64,000 bases of DNA from Azotobacter bryophylli (GTDB taxonomy: Bacteria > Pseudomonadota > Gammaproteobacteria > Pseudomonadales > Pseudomonadaceae): positions 310,001-374,000 of the forward strand of contig NZ_JBHRSJ010000035.1 in NCBI RefSeq assembly GCF_042643485.1, read 5' to 3'. Position 1 is the first letter of the stretch. Each line of letters opens with the position of its first letter. Of the stretch, positions 41,118 to 48,606 are shown piece after piece. The notes beneath the pieces were generated by a model. That model saw only the letters and a program-made list of their open reading frames with translations. It did no database searches and had not been told where the DNA came from. Made by a program: the position numbers and the translations under genes.

Positions 41118-41123
41118 TATAAT
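41118..41123 (+). promoter_or_regulatory. -10 element before hicA
   Basis: TATAAT lies 27 bases before the hicA ATG. No good -35 is placed 16-18 bp upstream, so a weak or regulated promoter is likely, as usual for toxin-antitoxin pairs. Confidence 0.4.
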
Positions 41124-41150
41124 TTCGGCAGGCAGCGCGAGGAGACGGCA

Positions 41151-41333
41151 ATGCGAAGTCGGGAGGTGATCGAGCTGCTGGAGGCGGATGGCTGGTACGA
41201 AGTGGCCGTGAAAGGCAGCCACCACCAGTTCAGACATCCGACCAAGCCGGGCAGGGTGACGGTTCCGCACCCGAAGTCGGACCTGCCGAAAGGCACCTAC
41301 CAGAGCATCCTGAAGCAAGCCGGCCTCAAGTGA
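41151..41333 (+). CDS. hicA: HicA toxin (mRNA interferase)
   Basis: 60 residues; ATG 41151 behind GAGGAGA, and the longer upstream frame is leader. The double-stranded-RNA-binding-like fold shows as SREVIELLEADGWYEVAVKGSHHQFRHP. His24 in GSHHQF is the catalytic histidine of the family, and VTVPHPKSDLPKGTYQSILKQAGL completes it. It cleaves mRNA when free of HicB. It lies 31 bases before hicB, toxin first as usual. Confidence 0.93.
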   Translation: MRSREVIELLEADGWYEVAVKGSHHQFRHPTKPGRVTVPHPKSDLPKGTYQSILKQAGLK

Positions 41334-41364
41334 GGCCGGCTATACCACCCAAGAGGGGCACACC

Positions 41365-41769
41365 ATGAAATATCCCGTCGTCATCCACAAAGAGCCTGGC
41401 AGCGACTACGGCGTGACGGTGCCGGATGTGCCCGGCTGCTTCTCCGCCGGCGAGACGATGGCTGAGGCACTGGAGAATGTCCGCGAGGCGCTGGAGCTGC
41501 ATTTTGAGGGGCTGGTGGCGGACGGAGAACCGCTCCCTCAGCCGCAGGAAGTCGATGTGCACGCTGCGAACCCTGACTACGCGGGCGGCGTATGGGCGCT
41601 GGTCGACTTCGATGTGACGCCCTACCTGGGTAAGGCTGTGCGCTTCAACGCCACCTTGCCGGAGCATCTGCTGGCGCGGATCGACGCCTACGTGAAGAGC
41701 CACCCGGAACAGAAGAGCCGATCAGGATTCCTGGCCGAGGCGGCCTTGCGGGTGTTGCAGCACGGCTGA
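41365..41769 (+). CDS. hicB: HicB antitoxin
   Basis: 134 residues. The N-terminal partial RNase-H-like domain (MKYPVVIHKEPGSDYGVTVPDVPGCFSAGETMAEALENVREALELHFEG) binds HicA. A C-terminal ribbon-helix-helix (RFNATLPEHLLARIDAYVKSHPEQKSRSGFLAEAALRVL) binds the operon promoter for autoregulation. The pair is a prophage stabiliser or anti-phage cargo. Confidence 0.92.
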   Translation: MKYPVVIHKEPGSDYGVTVPDVPGCFSAGETMAEALENVREALELHFEGLVADGEPLPQPQEVDVHAANPDYAGGVWALVDFDVTPYLGKAVRFNATLPEHLLARIDAYVKSHPEQKSRSGFLAEAALRVLQHG

Positions 41770-42132
41770 GGGCAGAAACAAAACAGGACGAGAAAACCAA
41801 GATTGTCACTGAGAAAGGCGCCGGATTGGTAGGGGCTTTTTCTTTTGTGGGGCTCACTCTCTCGGGACGAGAGAGAGAAGAGAGCATTTACATTTATCGA
41901 GCGCTAAGTCTGAGAATGGTTAGAGATGGTCATTAGGCGGGGAAATTTGCTGCCGCTTGCTTGGAGCTTCCTCAAATTTGGTCGGCTTGCTCGATAGAAG
42001 AGTAAGAAGCATCTGTTCTCAAGGGGGCAGTGTGCATGATGCGCCCACTGCCGTTACGTAGTTAAAAAACTGAGTCCATAAGATATTAACGGCATCAAAT
42101 CCAGCTACTTGCGACCCAGTCGCTGGTTATGA
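41770..42132. other. gene-free stretch with an 8-bp hairpin
   Basis: No gene larger than about 23 codons is seen. At 41857-41875 CTCTCTCG and CGAGAGAG pair across GGA, within a pyrimidine/purine-rich run. A GGA loop on a short stem is the CsrA-binding pattern; the prophage encodes a CsrA. This could also be the 3' end of the hicAB transcript. Confidence 0.4.
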
Positions 42133-42720
42133 TTACTCGTATGGATTGAGATCAATAACCTCTTGCAGCGTTCCTCCACGTATGTCGCATTGCGCCTTCA
42201 CAGCGAAACCTGCGCCACCATTATCAAAGTGTCCGGCCATGACCGGCATATCTTTCTTGTACCTCGGGTCGTCTCTTTGTTGGGTCCAAAGTCTGAGTGT
42301 GCCATAGCTTATATTGCCGCGCGGGGAGATCCTTTGCTGCAAGTCCTCACGGCAGCGTTCTAGCAACTCCGTTCGAGACGCTGGACGGAGCTGCGCACTT
42401 TGCATAATCACACACTCGCGGACATCTTTAATTTCCGCGAGGATCGCTTTAGTGCTTTCGGCAGACTTGTCGCTAAGCTGCTTTAGCAATGCGGATTCCT
42501 GCATGTCTACGCTGTTATTCATTGTGTTGCTGAACTCTACGCCTCCCTTTTTATTTGCTACGGCAAAGGCCGTTTTGAATATATATGTGGTTTGCGTACT
42601 CAGGCCCATACCACAACTCTTGAGTGCGATATTCACGGGGTCAGTTTCGGCCGGCGTAGACGTGCAGCTTTGCAGGATGGCCAACGGGGCAAGGCAAAAA
42701 AAGAACTGTTTCTTAGTCAT
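42133..42720 (-). CDS. putative lipoprotein, 195 aa
   Basis: ATG 42720 behind GGAGAAG. The N-terminus KKQFFFCLAPLAILQSC has a signal peptide with a lipobox-like LQSC (Gln at -2 is uncommon), then TSTPAETDP. The mature part is mixed alpha/beta with four further cysteines. It has no recognised domain. It is lower in GC than the phage core and stands in the accessory zone, so a cell-surface lysogenic-conversion protein is a fair guess. Confidence 0.6.
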   Translation of the reverse strand: MTKKQFFFCLAPLAILQSCTSTPAETDPVNIALKSCGMGLSTQTTYIFKTAFAVANKKGGVEFSNTMNNSVDMQESALLKQLSDKSAESTKAILAEIKDVRECVIMQSAQLRPASRTELLERCREDLQQRISPRGNISYGTLRLWTQQRDDPRYKKDMPVMAGHFDNGGAGFAVKAQCDIRGGTLQEVIDLNPYE

Positions 42721-42819
42721 CTGCTTCTCCAAGTAGCTCAACTGATTAACGGCAATCAATTGAAAAACTTGAATATGCAACCACAAGAGCTATCGGGAAG
42801 GAGCAGTTCCAGAAGGCGA

Positions 42820-43399
42820 GGGCTCACATCGAAATTAGGCGTTCGGCTGAGCAAACTCTCCGTCTGCCCAGCGACGCTCGAAGTCTTTCCTGAACCTTGC
42901 CTCCCGGCTTGAACACACGTCAAAGCGCGTTGGCGACTCGGGGTGTTTGCAGGCCTCTGGTGGGATGTAGAACCGCTCCCACGCTGCATCCTTGAGTCGC
43001 TGCTGTTCGATCTGCCGCTGTAAGTCAGCAGTTCTTTGCGCTTCAATCTCAGCAGCCCTCTGAGCTTCATATGGAGACATTGTTTGGCTCTGCTGGATCG
43101 TGTGTGGCTGAGCCGGCTTCTGAGCTTGAGCCTCCTTCATCTTCGCCTGGACTTGCGTTTGGGCCGCTCTGTTTCTGGCCAGCATGTCTTCCTGCATGGT
43201 CGTGAACGTGCGGGTAATGACCTTTGCGACTACAAACCACATGAAGAGACCGAAGCCGGCCGCCAGGGTGATGCGTAGGAGAATGTGGGAGAGGGAGTCG
43301 GGATTGCGGCGTCGTGCCATGCAGGGCTCCTTGCAGATAGAGGCAGGATGCTATCGCAGGGGAGCAGCTGGTGGAAAGCAGAAACAAAAGCCCCGCTGG
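42820..43399 (-). repeat. duplicated unit, copy 1
   Basis: The gene at 42835-43320 with both flanks (CTCACATCGAAA at one end, ATGCTATCGCAG and CAGAAACAAAA with GCCCCGCT at the other) is repeated at 44323-44850. Non-coding flanks are as similar as the genes, so the DNA segment was duplicated and then diverged. Confidence 0.75.
42835..43320 (-). CDS. membrane-anchored coiled-coil protein, paralogue A, 161 aa
   Basis: A basic start (MARRRNPDS) and one membrane helix (about 14-33, LRITLAAGFGLFMWFVVAKV) are followed by an Ala/Gln-rich coiled coil (40-110). The C-terminal cysteine-bearing tail (ERFYIPPEACKHPESPTRFDVCSSREARFRKDFERRW) is nearly shared with the protein at 44339. Unknown family. The tail probably lies in the periplasm with a disulfide. 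Confidence 0.65.
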   Translation of the reverse strand: MARRRNPDSLSHILLRITLAAGFGLFMWFVVAKVITRTFTTMQEDMLARNRAAQTQVQAKMKEAQAQKPAQPHTIQQSQTMSPYEAQRAAEIEAQRTADLQRQIEQQRLKDAAWERFYIPPEACKHPESPTRFDVCSSREARFRKDFERRWADGEFAQPNA

Positions 43400-43520
43400 A
43401 GGGAGCGCTCTAAGCTAATTTACCGAATAGACTTGGTTTGGGTATGCGATTTGCAGCAGGAGGCGGCGGTTCGGGGTATCCTCCTGCCCGCTTCTTTGTC
43501 ACTTATCGGAGATTGCAGTC

Positions 43521-44273
43521 TTGGTACATCATTGGCTCGTTGTCGTATGCGAGTGGTTGCTCGTGGGATCGTTCCTGTTCACGGTCGCATCGACCGCGCA
43601 AGCGTCGTCCAGCAAGGGGAAAGCCAGCGCCTACCCTCATATCCCGGAGCCAATGGTCTTTGACATGATTCGCCCGCTCGGTGCGCACCAGGGCGAGTTC
43701 GAGACCAATGCGCTGGCCACCTCCCCATTGTCCGGATCCGATCGGGTGACCCACTGGGCGCCGGAGGCGGAATTGGCTTTCGCCGATGGCATGGCCATCG
43801 AGTTCGAATTTCCCTTTCAGGATGACCGACTGACCGAATACAAGCTGGGACTGCAAGGCACGTTCGGCACCTTCAATCATGGGCGCTCCGTCCATGGCGC
43901 CCAGTATCTGGGCATTTACGATCGCGAGCGTCACACCTATCTCAACAGCTTGGTCTATATGCTGGGCAACCGATTCAGCAGCCGCTGGAGCACCATGAGC
44001 ATGATCGGACTTGCTGATATCAGCTGGTCTCGCTCCAGCCAGCGCAATGATCTGATCCTCAACCATTCGACCTTCTACGATGCGACCGACAGCACCGTTC
44101 TGGGGCTGGAGGTCAATTATCTGACCGGCCATGATAGCCATGTCCTGTTGATGCCCCAGATCCATCAACGACTCACTCGGCTGGCGAATATCCAATTCGG
44201 TCTCGGAGTCAACAAAAGCCGCGGCGAGTCAGCGCGTCCCGAGGTCGGAATGCGCCTTATCCACCAATTTTGA
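43521..44273 (+). CDS. putative outer-membrane beta-barrel protein, 250 aa
   Basis: TTG 43521 is proposed as start (GGAG 9 bases upstream); it gives a 28-residue signal peptide ending ASTAQA. The mature part alternates amphipathic strands (FADGMAIEFEFPFQDDRL, YKLGLQGTFGTF, NIQFGLGVNKSRGESARPEVGMRLIHQF) and ends in Phe, as outer-membrane barrels do. No family is recognised. It is the only rightward gene here and lies between the two copies of a duplicated leftward gene. It is a lysogenic-conversion candidate. Confidence 0.6.
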   Translation: MVHHWLVVVCEWLLVGSFLFTVASTAQASSSKGKASAYPHIPEPMVFDMIRPLGAHQGEFETNALATSPLSGSDRVTHWAPEAELAFADGMAIEFEFPFQDDRLTEYKLGLQGTFGTFNHGRSVHGAQYLGIYDRERHTYLNSLVYMLGNRFSSRWSTMSMIGLADISWSRSSQRNDLILNHSTFYDATDSTVLGLEVNYLTGHDSHVLLMPQIHQRLTRLANIQFGLGVNKSRGESARPEVGMRLIHQF

Positions 44274-44322
44274 GCGATCGATAGCCTGATAGGGGCTGAG
44301 GAAGCCGCTGCTGGAGAGGGAG

Positions 44323-44850
44323 AAGGCTCACATCGAAACTAGGACTTTGGTTGAGCAAACCTTCCAGCAGCCCAGCGCCGATCGAATTCCTTTCTGAATT
44401 GAGCTTCTCGAAGCACACAGATCTCAAAGCGGTCTTCAACATCAGGATGCTTGCAGGCTTCTGGTGGGATATAGAACCGTTTCCAGGCTGTATCCTTTAA
44501 TAGCTGCTGCTCAGCCGTCTGCTGAACTTGATTTCTCGGCATTGGCTGGCGCTGTTGGAGCTCGTATTGCCGGATCGCCTGCCGGGCTTGAATCTCCCGC
44601 CATATGGCTTGACCACGTGCCTGGACTGCATGGATCTTGGTCAGAACACCTTCATGTACGATTGCGAGTGAGCGGGTGATTGCCGGGGCGGCGATGAACC
44701 CAATGAAAAGGGCTAGGCCGGCCGCTAGGAACAGGTAAAGGAAAGAATGGGCGATGCGGCGCCTTGTCATCGGGCGCTCCTTACTGCTGGAGACAAAATG
44801 CTATCGCAGAGGAGCTCCTGGGGGAAAGGCAGAAACAAAAAGCCCCGCTG
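44323..44850 (-). repeat. duplicated unit, copy 2
   Basis: Second copy of the unit at 42820-43399, same orientation, containing the gene at 44339-44770. The two copies bracket the barrel-protein gene. Confidence 0.75.
44339..44770 (-). CDS. membrane-anchored coiled-coil protein, paralogue B, 143 aa
   Basis: A basic start (MTRRRIAHS), a membrane helix (about 10-32) and a Gln-rich coiled coil shorter than in copy A precede the shared tail: KRFYIPPEACKHPDVEDRFEICVLREAQFRKEFDRRW. Size, topology and both Cys are conserved between the copies, so the tail is under selection. Function unknown. Confidence 0.65.
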   Translation of the reverse strand: MTRRRIAHSFLYLFLAAGLALFIGFIAAPAITRSLAIVHEGVLTKIHAVQARGQAIWREIQARQAIRQYELQQRQPMPRNQVQQTAEQQLLKDTAWKRFYIPPEACKHPDVEDRFEICVLREAQFRKEFDRRWAAGRFAQPKS

Positions 44851-44863
44851 GGGGAGCGGGGCT
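44841..44863. terminator. terminator hairpin
   Basis: AGCCCCGCT pairs with AGCGGGGCT across 5 bases. On the minus strand it is followed by a T-rich run (TTTTTGTTTC), so it can stop leftward transcripts. A half copy (43390-43399) follows repeat copy 1. Confidence 0.7.
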
Positions 44864-44940
44864 AACTGGAACATCACGACCCTTGTAGATTAGGGGCTGC
44901 GGTGTGAACGTTTCGTCATGTTGGCGTTAGGAAAATGAGA

Positions 44941-44966
44941 AGCCCCGCCCCGCGCTGGGCGGGGCT
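44941..44966 (-). terminator. terminator of the NTase-like gene pair
   Basis: AGCCCCGCCC pairs with GGGCGGGGCT, 5 bases past the stop of the gene at 44972 on the minus strand, followed there by TCTCATTTT. Confidence 0.75.
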
Positions 44967-44971
44967 CTACT

Positions 44972-45937
44972 TTAGAGTGAGGTCTGCTCGGGGATTGCAG
45001 CTGGAATAATGCGGGAGGCGAACATTAGTCTTGGCTTTCCGGATGGATCGCTTTCATATTCACCCTCAACGCAGACATGACATCCTAGTATCTTTTTGCC
45101 AAGCTCTCCAGATACCTCCGGCATCACGCAGCGTAGGTTTCCAACTCCTGATATATTTCTGAGCTGGAAGCGGCCAGCATCTAAGTCAATTACACGGACC
45201 TCTCCCACAAAACGACCGAATCGCTTTTGCCGTGAAATAGGCTTTAATAAGGCCTCTCTTAGTACAACTCTCTCCTTTGTCGTTAATGCATTTTTTCTGG
45301 TGTCTGGCGACGATATATCAATCGTATGTATGCCGGCGCGTCCAGATGGAGAAAGATTAAATACGGCCTCTAAGCTTGCGTCTCTCAAAGCAGGGTCTGG
45401 CATGATTTCAGAGATGCCGTGGCTTATCTTTTCATCGCCAATATACTCAGGGATTACCGGCAGTTGTCTTACTGCAGACTTAATTGTGTTGTATACCGTT
45501 TCTGGTTCATTGCTTCCCAAGATTGACTCTATTTCAGATATGGAAAATCCAGCATAAATGCTTCCTGGGGCAAATCCTGAGAAGCGTATGTCGAGCTTTC
45601 TATATAGTACTTTAGAATCGAAATCAGAAATTTCGAATATTGACTTCGCTAGAGTTCGTATTTGTTTTTCTGCGGAAGTACAAAGCCAATTAAATGCATG
45701 TAGCCCTGGTGAGTTTGTAGATGTGGATGGGCCCTCGGCATGTAATACCAAGTCAGATGAGTCAAGAATTCTGGCTAACGGCATTTCTTCTGCATAAATG
45801 CTCTCAACCATTTTCCTTAGTTGTTCGATGGCGGTAGATATATCAACTTTTGCCTCGGCTTCTGCTTGCTTCCAAGCCATTAGTTGATCAAGAAAGACAG
45901 CTGCTCTACCGTGTACTTGCTCTACCCAAGTTCCCAT
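44972..45937 (-). CDS. unknown protein of an NTase-linked two-gene module, 321 aa
   Basis: ATG 45937 has a textbook GGAGGTGAT before it, and the frame overlaps the upstream gene by 16 bases. The N-terminal 230 residues are helical and acidic, with no known motif. The C-terminal 75 (about 235-312; GRFVGEVRVIDLDAGRFQLRN, then LRCVMPEV, HVCVEGEYESDPSGKPRLMFASRI) look like an OB-fold or small beta-barrel. Codons are markedly A/T-rich compared with the flanking phage genes, so it was probably acquired as cargo. It is likely the partner or antidote of the NTase-like protein (inference). Confidence 0.6.
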   Translation of the reverse strand: MGTWVEQVHGRAAVFLDQLMAWKQAEAEAKVDISTAIEQLRKMVESIYAEEMPLARILDSSDLVLHAEGPSTSTNSPGLHAFNWLCTSAEKQIRTLAKSIFEISDFDSKVLYRKLDIRFSGFAPGSIYAGFSISEIESILGSNEPETVYNTIKSAVRQLPVIPEYIGDEKISHGISEIMPDPALRDASLEAVFNLSPSGRAGIHTIDISSPDTRKNALTTKERVVLREALLKPISRQKRFGRFVGEVRVIDLDAGRFQLRNISGVGNLRCVMPEVSGELGKKILGCHVCVEGEYESDPSGKPRLMFASRIIPAAIPEQTSL

Positions 45938-46389
45938 TCGATCACCTCCACGACTCCGCGTCCTGCTTTTTCGTCGAGACCTTTTAATGAGGCCGTTTTT
46001 GGTCCTACGTACTGGAAAAACTTTACGAAATCGCTCTGCCCAGGCATCTGAATAGATGGATAGAAGTCTACTTTGTTTTGCTGTTTGTAGTGCTCGTGTA
46101 AGGAAAATACCCCCATGACTGCTAGGAACCTAGCCTGGGGCAAAGCTGGCAAGCATACCGTTGCTTCAATGTCAGCAGGATACGGTTTGTCGGAAAAAAA
46201 ACTTCCACCCAAGAATAATCGTAAGCCCGTCGCAGCTTGGCGCAAGGGCCCATCAATGAATGATCTGACATGGGTATATAGCTCTATACGATATGCGCTG
46301 TGCAGGAAAATCTGCTCAATTTCCACAAATCTACAAGGATGCTCTCCTCGAGGGAGCAGTCCTCTATGGTCCAATGGAGGAATAGCCAA
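45922..46389 (-). CDS. NTase-fold-like protein (DUF6932 type), 155 aa
   Basis: TTG 46389 is the start (AAGGAG 6 bases upstream; product MAIPPLDHRGLLPRGEH). The IPP..xxGLLPxGxH opening and the LGGSFFSDKPYPADIEATV segment (about 59-77) match a family (DUF6932) whose GS...DI(D/E) pattern is that of polymerase-beta-type nucleotidyltransferases such as MNT/AbiEii toxins. The third acid is not obvious, so activity is unsure. It overlaps its partner gene and shares its low GC. A toxin-antitoxin or phage-defence role is plausible but unproven. Confidence 0.6.
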   Translation of the reverse strand: MAIPPLDHRGLLPRGEHPCRFVEIEQIFLHSAYRIELYTHVRSFIDGPLRQAATGLRLFLGGSFFSDKPYPADIEATVCLPALPQARFLAVMGVFSLHEHYKQQNKVDFYPSIQMPGQSDFVKFFQYVGPKTASLKGLDEKAGRGVVEVIEWELG

Positions 46390-46401
46390 ATCTAACTCCT
46401 T

Positions 46402-47331
46402 CTAGCGGCAAATACTTTCACACGGCACCCCATCCCCATCCCGATCCAGCCTCCGATTCCCGCACTGCTCCAGCTGAAACCGGGCCTCGGCACAGTTCGT
46501 CATCTGCCCGCACGTTTTCCGTGCAGCGCAGCTGAAGCCGTCGGCTTCGGCCGGCGAGGTCGTGTAATTCGCCCTGATTAGCGAAGGGGCCTCGGTAGGC
46601 GCCGCAAGGGCTGCATGACTTTGCTTGCTCGAGCAATTGGACAGATCGACATTCCCCACGTAGGGATTCCCCCAGCCCATGACGCAGCCAACAGCCTGGT
46701 TACGCCACCGCTCCCATTCGCTGACCGGGTACTGCCGATTCCATGCCTCGTAGGTCCGGCGATCTTGGCTGGAGAGACGCAGCTTGTAGCGGTCGGCCAT
46801 GTAGAGGGTGACCCTGGCAGCCGCGCCGCGGACGGTTTCCGGCGGCATCGCCGTTTTCGCTTTGAAGTCGACCACCATGGGGCAGGCGCCGTACTGGGTC
46901 GGTTTCTCGGCCAGCATCCCGTAGGCGAAGTTGTTGCGGTCGCCGTTCACCTCGCCCACCGCCGGCACCAGGTTATGCAGATCGGCCTCGGCTGCGGAGA
47001 ACACCGGGTCGTTGGCCGTGCAGTTCTTGCGGCCGCCGTTCTGCCAGCACTGGCGCTGATGGCCGATCACCCAGGCCGGAACGATGTGTTCCCACTCGAC
47101 GCGCTCGGCCCGGTTGGCATTCTTGCGAGGCACGTAGCCGCAGCTCGCGAGGTCAATGCGGTTGCCCTGGTACTTGCAGCCGCAGTAAAAGTCGACCGGC
47201 CGCTCGGCATAGATCTTCCAGGCGATCTTCTTGGCTTCGGCAAACGTGCGGGGCGCCTCGGTAGCCTGGAAAGCGCCGGCAAACGGGGAGAGGAAAGCGA
47301 GCAGCAGAGGAAATGCGTACAGCGATCGCAT
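46402..47331 (-). CDS. secreted endonuclease I with C-terminal Excalibur domain
   Basis: 309 residues with a 20-residue signal peptide (FPLLLAFLSPFAGAF). The endonuclease I (EndA/Dns) core shows the catalytic WEHIVPAW (about 80-87), ADLHNLVPA and NGDRNNFAYG, with paired cysteines. It degrades DNA in the periplasm or outside. Residues about 265-309 form an Excalibur calcium-binding motif (CAARKTCGQMTNCAEARFQL, DRDGDGVPCESIC), a DxDxDGxxCE site. It sits 12 bases from the NTase-like gene and next to the repressor, a typical accessory position. It could limit DNA from competing phages or recycle DNA. Confidence 0.88.
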   Translation of the reverse strand: MRSLYAFPLLLAFLSPFAGAFQATEAPRTFAEAKKIAWKIYAERPVDFYCGCKYQGNRIDLASCGYVPRKNANRAERVEWEHIVPAWVIGHQRQCWQNGGRKNCTANDPVFSAAEADLHNLVPAVGEVNGDRNNFAYGMLAEKPTQYGACPMVVDFKAKTAMPPETVRGAAARVTLYMADRYKLRLSSQDRRTYEAWNRQYPVSEWERWRNQAVGCVMGWGNPYVGNVDLSNCSSKQSHAALAAPTEAPSLIRANYTTSPAEADGFSCAARKTCGQMTNCAEARFQLEQCGNRRLDRDGDGVPCESICR

Positions 47332-47367
47332 AATGCTTCCTTGCAGAGTGTTGTTGATGCGTGAGGC

Positions 47368-48228
47368 TTACAGCAGGTGTGCATTCCAGACCAGTAACAC
47401 CCGGGCGTGGATGTAGGTCTCGTCTATGCGGATGAGTCGGGTGCGGTGCATGGCGTTGTCCGAGATCATCTCGAAGTGGTCTTCGTCCTGCACCTGTAGC
47501 CGCTTGATGTAGAGATGTCCTTGCCAGGTGAAGAGATAGATCCCGTCGCCAGTAAATTCTCTGATGCTGACGTCGACAATCAGCGGGTCGCGATGCCTGA
47601 TGGTGGGCTCCATGGACTGCCCCCACCCGGTGACCACCTTCAGGTAGTTCGGGTCGCTAAACGTGACGCCCAGTTCGCGCAGGCGCTGCTGACTGACCTT
47701 CACGTCGCAGAGCATCTCGGCGTAGTCGGCCGGCAGCTGGCCGCCGCCCATGGCGCCGCGCACGTCGTAGTGTGCCAGGCTGATTTCGTCGCCAACAAGC
47801 CCTGGGCGAGAGAAGTCCGCAGTGATGACGTTTCCTGTCTTTGCCTTCACCTCGACAGGAGCCTCCTCGACAGCGGCCATGATCCTCTTCCGCGCATCGC
47901 CTGACAGGCTCTTCCCGTGCTTTTCAAGCATCTTGAGTACTAAATCTGCAGAGGTTTCCGCAGCTTTTATCTCATCGGCAGGCTGCTCGACTGAGATGAG
48001 CAGGAGGTCATTGTCATTTTTGCTCAAGCCCCAGTGCTCCGGTCCAACAACGTCCGAGAAGAACCTAATGACCTCAATCAGCTTTGACTTGTCGATTCTT
48101 CCGGTGGTCACCCAGCCCTGAACAGACGGCGCGGCAACCTGGAAGGCTTCCGCAAGGGCCTTCTTGGTGATGTTCTTTTTTTTTCGAGCCGCATCAATAG
48201 CAGCTCCGAGTTCTGGTCCAGTAAGCAT
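47368..48228 (-). CDS. phage repressor, HTH plus S24 peptidase-like domain (CI-type)
   Basis: 286 residues, ATG 48228. The N-terminal helix-turn-helix (about 18-45; TKKALAEAFQVAAPSVQGWVTTG) is followed by a linker and a LexA/CI-like C-terminal domain with Ser205 (GWGQSMEPTI) and Lys242 (LYIKRL). The self-cleavage dipeptide, normally Ala-Gly in a DV.ASAG context, reads DVRGAMGG, so the P1 residue appears to be Met160. The start codon lies inside an operator (48221-48235), as expected for autoregulation. It maintains lysogeny. Confidence 0.93.
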   Translation of the reverse strand: MLTGPELGAAIDAARKKKNITKKALAEAFQVAAPSVQGWVTTGRIDKSKLIEVIRFFSDVVGPEHWGLSKNDNDLLLISVEQPADEIKAAETSADLVLKMLEKHGKSLSGDARKRIMAAVEEAPVEVKAKTGNVITADFSRPGLVGDEISLAHYDVRGAMGGGQLPADYAEMLCDVKVSQQRLRELGVTFSDPNYLKVVTGWGQSMEPTIRHRDPLIVDVSIREFTGDGIYLFTWQGHLYIKRLQVQDEDHFEMISDNAMHRTRLIRIDETYIHARVLLVWNAHLL

Positions 48229-48293
48229 TGCCTAATATGCCCTTACATTCCGCTGATTAGGCAATGGCTTGTCATTAGTTAGCCAATGCCTTA
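48221..48293. promoter_or_regulatory. three-operator immunity region between repressor and cro
   Basis: Near-palindromic 15-mers lie at 48221-48235 (GTAAGCATTGCCTAA), 48257-48271 (TTAGGCAATGGCTTG) and 48279-48293 (TTAGCCAATGCCTTA). Centres are 36 and 22 bp apart. The first covers the repressor start codon. Consensus TTAGGCAWTGCCTAA. Divergent promoters must lie here. Confidence 0.8.
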
Positions 48294-48324
48294 TTTTGTC
48301 ATGAGCTTTCACCGGAGAAATCTC

Positions 48325-48606
48325 ATGACCCCTTCAGTGTCCGCGCGCAAGGCGGCGGAACTGCTTGGCAGCAAGGCAGAGCTTGCGCGACGCCTTTCTG
48401 TGAAAAAGCCAACTGTCAGCCAATGGTGCTCTGGTACTAGGCCCATTCCTGCCGCAAGAGCAGTTGAAATTGAGCGCTTGACCGAGGGAGAGGTAAGCCG
48501 GAGAGATCTTTGCCCATCGTTCCCCTGGGCGGATGCCGATATGAGCTCCGCCGACCTTGAAGCGAACGATAGTACTCAGGTCGGCTCCTCGGTAGGTGGT
48601 CAGTAA
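48325..48606 (+). CDS. Cro-like/YdaS-type DNA-binding protein
   Basis: 93 residues; ATG 48325 has GGAGAAA upstream. An N-terminal helix-turn-helix (AAELLGSKAELARRLSVKKPTVSQWCSGTRPIPAARAVEIERLTEG) is of the YdaS/Cro type. The C-terminal 30 residues are acidic and probably flexible. Divergent from the repressor across three shared operators, it should be Cro: first rightward gene, shutting down the repressor. Its TAA overlaps the next ATG (TAATG). Confidence 0.88.
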   Translation: MTPSVSARKAAELLGSKAELARRLSVKKPTVSQWCSGTRPIPAARAVEIERLTEGEVSRRDLCPSFPWADADMSSADLEANDSTQVGSSVGGQ

